From an uncultured Porphyromonadaceae bacterium (lineage in GTDB: Bacteria; Bacteroidota; Bacteroidia; Bacteroidales; Muribaculaceae): DNA of 64,000 nucleotides. Location of the stretch: positions 1 to 64,000 of the forward strand of contig CAMWNH010000003.1 in the NCBI GenBank assembly GCA_947175605.1. Direction: 5' to 3'. The notes under the pieces were generated by a model. It saw only the letters and a list, made by a program, of their open reading frames with translations, did no database searches and had not been told where the DNA came from. Both the position numbers and the translations under genes were made by a program. Within the stretch, counting starts at the first letter, position 1, and the number at the start of each line of letters is the position of its first letter. Shown piece by piece: positions 57,183-64,000 of the stretch.

Positions 57183-57293
57183 GTTTAGATCTGTTTTTAG
57201 TGGTTTAAAGGTCAATAAAATAGTTGAAGTATAGCGGTTTGATGTGTCATGTCAAGTAATAGATCAGATTGGCGTAAGGAAAAGAGAAGCATT

Positions 57294-57474
57294 GCGCCGC
57301 GCCTCGGAGCAGGCGGCGCTTGGCTCCCATAGGAGCCAGAATCCACAATGTCAAAGATCGCCTTTTCAGAGCCCGCATGTGTCTTGGCATGCAGCCGCCG
57401 AAGTCAATGTCCGAAGCTCTCCGAAAAGAGCCGCAGACAGACAGCCATACCCTGCGGGCTACGAAAGCCCGTGC
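57294..57474. ncRNA. Candidate structured RNA or structured leader (five tandem stem-loops); strand unresolved
   Basis: GCGCC-GCCT/AGGC-GGCGC (57294-57319), TGGCTCC-CATA-GGAGCCA (57321-57338), GCATG/CATGC (57375-57392), GCTCT/AGAGC (57416-57431), GGGCT/AGCCC (57456-57470). Confidence 0.35.
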
Positions 57475-57689
57475 ATGGTTCGCGTGCTTATAAAGCTGAA
57501 AAGGAAAAAAATCAGGACAATTCCATCAGTCCTCCCTTACCTGCTCGTGCTATACTGCTGTAATTCTTCTTTGCCAAAATGTAAGAGAGTTTAAATATTG
57601 AAAAATTGAGGAATTGTAACGGGTGTGTTTAAGTATTACATCACCCCGGTTGCCTTTGCAAAGAGGGCCTTCTCGGGATGATGTCACAA

Positions 57690-57720
57690 AATTAGCCGGA
57701 ATTTTTCATCCCGGCTAATT
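57690..57720 (-). terminator. Terminator downstream of the 57753-58253 gene
   Basis: AATTAGCCGG...CCGGCTAATT, 10-bp arms, TTTTGTG on - strand. Confidence 0.7.
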
Positions 57721-57752
57721 AAATTAGTTAATCTGTGTTAATGGCGTCGATT

Positions 57753-58253
57753 TTATCGTTCGACGCCTGTCGGAGCCATCTTCACATACAGCGTATCCAC
57801 CGAGATGCGCACATCGTAGGGCGTTGCCTGCTCCGTGCGCGTGGGCACGGTAGAGTGCGTGTAGTAGAAGCTCTGCTGCTTGTCCCAGGAAGGAAGGCTG
57901 AGATTGCGCGTTTCGCCGGCCGGTATCTCACAGTCCACAGCGGCACTGCGCTTGTGCAGCTGTCGTCCGGAGGCATCGAGATACTCGATCGTCAGGGCAA
58001 GCCTCACGGCCTCGCTCTCGGCATGATTGGTGACGAAGAAAGTCTCGCGACGCGAACGGAGGGGCTTGTCGTAGCCCGTAACGCGAAGAGTCTCAACGCC
58101 CGGTGACACGAGGACATAAGGCACGGGGGTGGCAGCCGACTCCACAGCCCCGGACTGTGCGGGGCGAAGATTGGCTCGCGTGGTGCGCTGGGCCGAAAGA
58201 ATCGGACCGACAAGCGCCACGGCAAATGCAAGGAAGAGAGAAATACGTTTCAT
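57753..58253 (-). CDS. Secreted hypothetical protein
   Basis: Signal peptide MKRISLFLAFAVALVGPILSAQ; beta-rich. Confidence 0.65.
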   Translation of the reverse strand: MKRISLFLAFAVALVGPILSAQRTTRANLRPAQSGAVESAATPVPYVLVSPGVETLRVTGYDKPLRSRRETFFVTNHAESEAVRLALTIEYLDASGRQLHKRSAAVDCEIPAGETRNLSLPSWDKQQSFYYTHSTVPTRTEQATPYDVRISVDTLYVKMAPTGVER

Positions 58254-58274
58254 TATCGTAATGTGTAATGTGGT

Positions 58275-58814
58275 TTATAGCTCTACCGGCTCGACGGCCG
58301 AACGCCCGTCATGGCTTATGCGAACGGCGCCTTCGAGGTCGGAGGGCCTTGGATTTTCACGTTCCAGAGTCACGCGGAAGAAGTAGGGAAGCCAGCGATG
58401 AAGACTCACACGGCGGTGGCGCGAATAGGGCTTGAACAAGAGGCGATGGCCGGTATCGTCCAACTCGAGCGTGGCAGTATATGCTCCTTTCAAGGACTTC
58501 TTCTTGGCTCCGGGCGCGGCGTCCATCACGCATTCATAGACGCCAGGGCGAGCGGCAGCCATAACGCGTCCGCACACGGTGCCAGGGGGAATGCGCCAGT
58601 CGGGCGACTCGATCATGCGAAGTTCGAAAACGCCTCGCTGCCCGGGACAGGCCTGCAATTCAAATACCGCGCCGCCACCCGTAGGCGACATCTGCCAAAG
58701 GCCTTCCACCGGATCTGACGCCGCGGCGTCGCCGGCATAGCTCCGCGGAACCGTGAAGAAGGCACACGCCCACACCAGGACACGGAGAGCGATGGCGCGG
58801 GCGTGGCGGATCAT
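58275..58814 (-). CDS. Secreted uncharacterised protein (possibly DUF2147-like)
   Basis: Signal peptide; VEGLWQMSPTGGGAVFELQACPG; 4-nt overlap with the upstream CDS. Confidence 0.55.
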   Translation of the reverse strand: MIRHARAIALRVLVWACAFFTVPRSYAGDAAASDPVEGLWQMSPTGGGAVFELQACPGQRGVFELRMIESPDWRIPPGTVCGRVMAAARPGVYECVMDAAPGAKKKSLKGAYTATLELDDTGHRLLFKPYSRHRRVSLHRWLPYFFRVTLERENPRPSDLEGAVRISHDGRSAVEPVEL

Positions 58815-60139
58815 ATTGTCGAGAATTTATAGGTGAAGCCTATGGAGAGGATTTCCTTGAGCTGCAGCTTGCTCCACTTCGTATCGGGCTGCTTGGGCGT
58901 CTGCGAATCGTAGCGCGCATGGCAGAAGATCTGCGTGGTCAGGAAGCGGTTGATTTCGAACACCATCGTGTTCTCCCAGTCGGCCTGAATCAGGTCGTAG
59001 TCGGTGAAGAGCCACACGCGGGAGTTGAGCGAGATGTTGGATGCTATCTTCCAGAAAATCTTCACCTCCGCGCTCGAACCGAACTTGCTGACCGTGCGAG
59101 CGCCCTCGCGGATGCCATAGGCCGTCTCGTCCATTTCTTTGTTGATGCATGTGCGCAGGCTGTAGGAGATGGGAGCGATCGACGCGTCGAACGTGAAGTT
59201 CTTTTTAGGCGAGGCATAGTTGTAGGTCATACCGACACCGGCCGTAAGTTCGCCGGGCGAGAGGAAGGACGAGCGCATCGTGCGCGAATTGACGTTGAAG
59301 GAGTTCAGCAGCTGCGTCTTGAACTGGGCCGTGAACGAATAGTACCACCGGCGTGCAGCCTTCACACCGAAGGTCGTGTTCACCTGGAAGAGATCGTCGG
59401 AAATGTTGTAGGTGTGTATGGAATCATCGGGCGCCGAATTCATGCCGAGCTTGTATTGCGCCGTGGTCTCGAACAGCAGATTGGGATGGAACTCCTGGTT
59501 GAGCTTGACATTGTAGTAGATATTGCCCAGCACGTTCAGGTTGTTGTTGCCGCCCTGATACCAGTTGGGGGAGACGTATGCCTGCGAAAACTGCAGACCG
59601 ACGTTGAACTTGTGGAGCCAATGCTGCTTGCGTGCCGGCCCGGGCTCGACCGTGGCCACGACTTCATCCACCGTGGGCATCTCGCGCATCTCGATCGTGA
59701 AATTCGAGGGGTCCACCACGGGCGTGAACTTGGCCGGCGCCTGCGGCAGCAGGGCCTGGTTGTAGGGCACGAGTTCGGGATGCGAGAAAAAGAATTGGCG
59801 GCGCATCTCGCGCATGGTGCGCGCAAGACGATTCTCCTGCGCCATAAATCCTTCGTCCACAGCCTCGAAGACAGGCTCCTGATCGGCAAAGGAGAAATGG
59901 TCGTAGACGGCAGGCAGGAAGAACCATTCAGGGAAAAGAGCGTCCGCGCCTGAAAGGTCGTAGGAGGGAAGGATAGGATCCGTAATCATTCCCACGCTCT
60001 CGCGAATGGGCATCACAAGCTCCACAAGCGTGCTGTCCGGAGCCGGAAGAATCACGTCCTGCGCCGCAGCGTTGTCCGGTGCGAGAGCCATTGTCATTAC
60101 ACAAACAGGCACAAGCAAGGGACGGAATATCGTCTTCAT
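58811..60139 (-). CDS. DUF3078-like predicted outer-membrane beta-barrel protein
   Basis: Signal peptide; WLHKFNVGLQFSQAYVSPNWYQGGNNNLNVLGNIYYNVKLN; alternating barrel strands; ends GFTYKFSTI. Confidence 0.75.
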   Translation of the reverse strand: MKTIFRPLLVPVCVMTMALAPDNAAAQDVILPAPDSTLVELVMPIRESVGMITDPILPSYDLSGADALFPEWFFLPAVYDHFSFADQEPVFEAVDEGFMAQENRLARTMREMRRQFFFSHPELVPYNQALLPQAPAKFTPVVDPSNFTIEMREMPTVDEVVATVEPGPARKQHWLHKFNVGLQFSQAYVSPNWYQGGNNNLNVLGNIYYNVKLNQEFHPNLLFETTAQYKLGMNSAPDDSIHTYNISDDLFQVNTTFGVKAARRWYYSFTAQFKTQLLNSFNVNSRTMRSSFLSPGELTAGVGMTYNYASPKKNFTFDASIAPISYSLRTCINKEMDETAYGIREGARTVSKFGSSAEVKIFWKIASNISLNSRVWLFTDYDLIQADWENTMVFEINRFLTTQIFCHARYDSQTPKQPDTKWSKLQLKEILSIGFTYKFSTI

Positions 60140-60172
60140 AAGTCTGTACTTGGTTTTATGCGGTTGAATGTA

Positions 60173-60922
60173 TCAGTTCTTTTCAGGCTTGAAAGCCGTG
60201 TAGAGCGTGCATGCTCCGAAAGTCATGGGTCGGAAGCTGCAGCGTTCGAAGCCGGCTTCGCTCATGATGCGGGTCATGCGTTCGCCCTGTGCCACCGCCG
60301 CGATACTCTCGGGCAGATAGGTGTAGGCCCGCGCATCCTTGCTGACGATACGTCCGGCCAAGGGTATGAGGGTGCGGGTGTAGAGACGGTAGAGGGCCGC
60401 GGGCACAGGCTGTGTGGGCGTGGAGAGTTCGAGCACGGCGAGCACGCCGCCGGGACGCAACACACGCAGCATCTCGCGATAGCCGCCTGGGATGTCGGCA
60501 AAATTGCGGATACCGTACGCAATGGTGACGGCATCAGCCGAATCGGACTCGACAGGAAGGGCCAGACCATCGCCGCGGCGGAAGCGGATACGCTCCTCGA
60601 GTCCGGCCTCTGCCACCTTTCGGCGTCCGACAGCCAGCATACCCTCTGAGAGATCGACACCCAGGACCGACGCCTCGGGCAGCGCGCGGGCCAGCGAAAT
60701 AGCCAAATCGCCCGTGCCCGTGGCAATGTCCACGATCGCGCACGGAGGCGGCACAAGGCGTGTGAGCGTACGCACGGCCTTGCGTCGCCAGAGTTTGTCG
60801 ATGCCCATGGTCATGGCGCGGTTCATGAAGTCGTAGGACGGGGCGATGCTGTCGAACATCTCCTCTACCTGACTTCCCTTATCGCGCTCATCGCCGTAGG
60901 GTGTGATTTTTTCTACATCCAT
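60173..60922 (-). CDS. ubiE: Demethylmenaquinone methyltransferase
   Basis: MFDSIAPSYDFMNRAMTMGIDKLWRRKAV; VDIATGTGDLAI; ITIAYGIRNFADI; ATG overlaps purC stop (TGATG). Confidence 0.94.
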   Translation of the reverse strand: MDVEKITPYGDERDKGSQVEEMFDSIAPSYDFMNRAMTMGIDKLWRRKAVRTLTRLVPPPCAIVDIATGTGDLAISLARALPEASVLGVDLSEGMLAVGRRKVAEAGLEERIRFRRGDGLALPVESDSADAVTIAYGIRNFADIPGGYREMLRVLRPGGVLAVLELSTPTQPVPAALYRLYTRTLIPLAGRIVSKDARAYTYLPESIAAVAQGERMTRIMSEAGFERCSFRPMTFGACTLYTAFKPEKN

Positions 60923-61869
60923 CAAAGACTGAGAGTGGACAGGAAGTCCAGAACGTTTTTCTCGATTCGATCCTGCAGATTCTGCTCCGGAGCGGGCACG
61001 AACTTGCGTCCGGTGACGTGCTCGTAGAGCTCAATATATCGGCGAGAGATGTTTTCGCACACTTCAGGCGTCATTTCAGGCACGGTCTCGCCCTGTCGGC
61101 CCATGAAGCCGTTCTCGATGAGCCACTGGCGCACGAACTCCTTCGAGAGCTGTCGCTGCGGCTCGCCCTTGGCAAAGCGCTCGGCATAGCCTTCGGAGTA
61201 GAAATAGCGCGAGGAGTCGGGGGTGTGGATCTCGTCGATAAGGATGACCTTGCCGTCATATTTGCCGAACTCGTACTTGGTGTCCACGAGGATCAGCCCC
61301 TTCTCGGCAGCCATCTTAGTGCCGGCGGCAAAGAGCTTGCGGGTGTACTCCTCCATCTTCGCATAATCCTCCTCGGACACGATGCCGCGGGCAATGATTT
61401 CCTCACGCGAGATGTTCTCGTCGTGTCCTTCCTCGGCCTTGGTCGTGGGAGTGATGATGGGCTCGGGGAATCGCTGGTTCTCCTTCATGCCCTCGGGCAG
61501 CTTCACGCCGCAGATTTCACGCACACCGGCGGCATATTCGCGCCATGCACTGCCGGTGAGGTATCCACGGATGATCATCTCCACACGGAATCCTTCGGCG
61601 CGCACGCCGGCCGTGACCATAGGATCGGGAACGGCGAGTTTCCAGTTGGGCACTATGTCCTTGGTGGCATCCAGGAAGTATTCGGCTATCTGGTTAAGCA
61701 CCTGTCCTTTGTATGGAATTCCCTTGGGGAGAATCACATCGAAGGCCGAGATGCGGTCTGTGGCTACCATCACCAGCAGATTGTTGTCGATGGTGTAAAC
61801 GTCGCGAACCTTGCCGTGGTAGACGGCCGTCTGTCCCGGGAAGTTGTAGTTGGTCTCTGTCAAAGTCAT
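60922..61869 (-). CDS. purC: Phosphoribosylaminoimidazole-succinocarboxamide synthase
   Basis: [59 protein letters not shown]. Confidence 0.95.
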   Translation of the reverse strand: MTLTETNYNFPGQTAVYHGKVRDVYTIDNNLLVMVATDRISAFDVILPKGIPYKGQVLNQIAEYFLDATKDIVPNWKLAVPDPMVTAGVRAEGFRVEMIIRGYLTGSAWREYAAGVREICGVKLPEGMKENQRFPEPIITPTTKAEEGHDENISREEIIARGIVSEEDYAKMEEYTRKLFAAGTKMAAEKGLILVDTKYEFGKYDGKVILIDEIHTPDSSRYFYSEGYAERFAKGEPQRQLSKEFVRQWLIENGFMGRQGETVPEMTPEVCENISRRYIELYEHVTGRKFVPAPEQNLQDRIEKNVLDFLSTLSL

Positions 61870-61906
61870 AGTGATATGATTGGAAGTGTGTTATAATAAT
61901 TCTGTG

Positions 61907-62896
61907 TCAATCCTGAGAGGCACCGTCCGTATGGGACCCGGATGCGCTCTCGGGGCTATCTTCTTTTTCGTAGTGTTCGTAAGCCTCCACAATGCGCTGC
62001 ACAAGATGATGGCGGACGATATCGGCCTTGGTGAACTCGACCTTCCCTACCCCCTTCACGCCCCGGAGCACGCGCAATGCCTGCACCAGACCGCTCTGTG
62101 TGCTTCGCGGGAGATCGATCTGCGAGGTATCGCCCGTGACAATCATCTTGGCGTTCTGGCCCAGACGCGTCAAGAACATCTTCAGCTGGTGGGTGGTGGT
62201 GTTCTGAGCCTCGTCGAGCACGATAATGGCATCGTTGAGCGTGCGGCCTCGCATGAAAGCCAGGGGAGCGATCTGAATCACTTTGGATTCCATGTACTCC
62301 TTGAGTTTCAATGCCGGAATCATGTCCTCGAGCGCATCGTAGAGGGGCTGCAGATAGGGATCTATCTTGTCCTTCATGTCGCCGGGAAGGAAACCGAGCT
62401 TCTCTCCAGCCTCCACGGCAGGGCGCGAGAGGATGATCTTGCGAGCCTCGCGGTTCTTGAGAGCCCGGACTGCAAGCGCTATCGCTATATATGTCTTACC
62501 CGTGCCGGCCGGACCGAGCGCGAAAGTCAGATCGTTATGGTTGTATGCATCCACGAGGGCGGCCTGGTTGGGGTTGCGGGCCTGTATAGGCTTGCCGTTG
62601 ATGCCATAGATTATGACGCCGTCGCGCTTTAGTTCGCGCGGGGCCTCGCCCTTGACGATGGAAATTATGGCCTCCTCGTTCAGTGCATTATACTTTTCCG
62701 TCCACTCCACAAGCTCTTTCATGCGGCGCTCGAATTCGGCTGTCTCCGAGTCCTCACCTATCACGCGGATTACTGATCCACGGGCGGAGATGCGCAGTTT
62801 GGGAAAGAGGTTCTTGACCAGCTGCAGATTGGCGTTGTTCACGCCATAGAAGGTCAGGGGATCGACCGAGTCTACGATAACTATCCGTTCAATCAT
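61907..62896 (-). CDS. PhoH family ATPase
   Basis: FALGPAGTGKTYIAIALAVRALKNREARKIILSRPAVEAGEKLGFLPGD; VLDEAQNTTTHQLKMFLTRLG. Confidence 0.94.
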   Translation of the reverse strand: MIERIVIVDSVDPLTFYGVNNANLQLVKNLFPKLRISARGSVIRVIGEDSETAEFERRMKELVEWTEKYNALNEEAIISIVKGEAPRELKRDGVIIYGINGKPIQARNPNQAALVDAYNHNDLTFALGPAGTGKTYIAIALAVRALKNREARKIILSRPAVEAGEKLGFLPGDMKDKIDPYLQPLYDALEDMIPALKLKEYMESKVIQIAPLAFMRGRTLNDAIIVLDEAQNTTTHQLKMFLTRLGQNAKMIVTGDTSQIDLPRSTQSGLVQALRVLRGVKGVGKVEFTKADIVRHHLVQRIVEAYEHYEKEDSPESASGSHTDGASQD

Positions 62897-62910
62897 CCGG
62901 GAAGCAACCT

Positions 62911-63357
62911 TTATTTCTTTTTGAAGGACTTCAGAAGTTGCGGTGCCTGCGCGGCGGACGCACCGTTGAAGATCACGACGGTGTAAGACTTGTCATTTTT
63001 ATCTCCAGCGATTGCAAGCACGGTGTCGCCGTCCTTGCTCGTGACCAGATGCACGGGTGTGCCATCGGCCGTGACCATTGTCGTGTGCACGCCGTCCTTG
63101 ATCAGCGCATTGGCCAGCACGGTTGCGAGCGCCGAGGGCGTAATGTCGCCCTGGGCTTCCTGAACTCCGAATGCGATGGCGCCGCGCGAGTCGGCGGGCG
63201 TGTAGACTTCCATGTTCATGGTCTCGGAAATCGTCTTGTTGTAGGTATATCCGTCGGGGGCGTCCATGGAGCATGTGCGCGAGCTCAGGCGGTTGGCTGC
63301 GGAGGCACCTGCAATGGCAGCGACCACAATGAGGAGAAGTGTGAGTGTACGTTTCAT
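62911..63357 (-). CDS. Secreted hypothetical protein
   Basis: Signal peptide MKRTLTLLLIVVAAIAGASA; no recognised domain. Confidence 0.65.
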   Translation of the reverse strand: MKRTLTLLLIVVAAIAGASAANRLSSRTCSMDAPDGYTYNKTISETMNMEVYTPADSRGAIAFGVQEAQGDITPSALATVLANALIKDGVHTTMVTADGTPVHLVTSKDGDTVLAIAGDKNDKSYTVVIFNGASAAQAPQLLKSFKKK

Positions 63358-63404
63358 ATCTGCTTGTTTGTAACTATCGGGAGACCGAGCTTCCTTTCTG
63401 ACGG

Positions 63405-63412
63405 CAAAGTTA
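63405..63412 (-). promoter_or_regulatory. -7 box TAACTTTG upstream of the 62911-63357 gene
   Basis: CAAAGTTA on + strand. Confidence 0.5.
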
Positions 63413-63456
63413 CGTTTTTTTCAACACATATCTATTCTGTTCGGGGGGAAATTTTG

Positions 63457-63464
63457 TATGTTTG
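63457..63464 (+). promoter_or_regulatory. -7 box TATGTTTG upstream of mdh
   Basis: TAnnTTTG, ~87 nt from ATG. Confidence 0.5.
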
Positions 63465-63550
63465 CGTCAGGAATAATGGCGAGCAGGCTCAACACCCGGC
63501 GGCTTGCGGACGTTATATAGTCGTGAGAACCCCTAAAACACAATATACTC

Positions 63551-64000
63551 ATGAAATTCCTTACTGATGAAAAGCTTGTCATAGTCGGCGCCGCCGGTAT
63601 GATAGGCTCTAACATGGCCCAGACGGCCATGATGATGCACCTGACTCCCAACATCTGTCTTTACGATCCTTACGGCCCGGGCCTGGAAGGCGTGGCCGAA
63701 GAGATGGCCCACTGCGGCTTCGAGGGTGTAAATCTCACCTACACGAGCGATATCGCCGAGGCTTTCCGCGATGCGAAATACATCATTTCCTCGGGTGGCG
63801 CGGCCAGAAAGGCCGGCATGACCCGTGAGGATCTGCTCAAGGGCAACGCTGCCGTGGCCGAGGAACTGGGCAAGAACATCCGCAAATACTGTCCTGACGT
63901 GCGTCACGTGGTCGTAATCTTCAACCCGGCCGACATTACCGGCCTTATCACGCTGCTCTACAGCGGCCTGAGGCCTTCGCAGGTATCGACACTGGCAGCT
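63551..64000 (+). CDS. mdh: Malate dehydrogenase (truncated by window end)
   Basis: KLVIVGAAGMIGSNMAQTAMMMHLTPNICLYDPY; SSGGAARKAGMTREDLLKGNA; runs off the window. Confidence 0.88.
   Translation, partial: MKFLTDEKLVIVGAAGMIGSNMAQTAMMMHLTPNICLYDPYGPGLEGVAEEMAHCGFEGVNLTYTSDIAEAFRDAKYIISSGGAARKAGMTREDLLKGNAAVAEELGKNIRKYCPDVRHVVVIFNPADITGLITLLYSGLRPSQVSTLAA

Noticed and set aside
57240-57600. Possible tmRNA, RNase P RNA, 6S or SRP RNA
   Set aside because: No ALAA-type tag reading frame, no GAGGAAAGUCC P RNA core, no GGAAGGGAGCA-like SRP apical motif recognised; kept only as an unassigned structured region.

Overview
The window is a contiguous chromosomal segment of a Bacteroidales-type genome. 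Muribaculaceae-like is an inference from SusC/SusD genes, fused SecDF, TAnnTTTG promoters and Por-type C-terminal tails. Gene density is high on both strands. Housekeeping genes (hpf, xerC, xth, pyrE, murI, pgi, ruvB, yebC, pheT, secDF, menG/ubiE, purC, phoH, partial mdh) are interleaved with accessory loci. The accessory loci are: (1) scattered surface-polysaccharide genes: an MBOAT/SGNH O-acetylation pair, GT4s, two flippases and an acyltransferase; (2) a secreted CotH-kinase pair; (3) a D-glycero-D-manno-heptose nucleotide locus with a nucleotidyltransferase-GmhB fusion, next to GtrA and a CDP-alcohol phosphotransferase; (4) a complete beta-1,3-glucan-type PUL (regulator/SusC/SusD/CBM-like protein/GH16/GH16/GH3/GH128), with T9SS-like tails on the non-lipoprotein members, intercistronic stem-loops and helically phased CCTACAA repeats upstream of susC; (5) a Wza/Wzc exopolysaccharide operon; (6) a CbbX-type AAA+ ATPase with unusual N-terminal beta domains, preceded by about 500 bp of stem-loop-rich non-coding DNA. 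I saw no CRISPR array, rRNA, tRNA or insertion sequence. The most promising leads for something undescribed are the phased repeats, the orphan AAA+ protein with its structured leader, and the PUL with T9SS-like tails.
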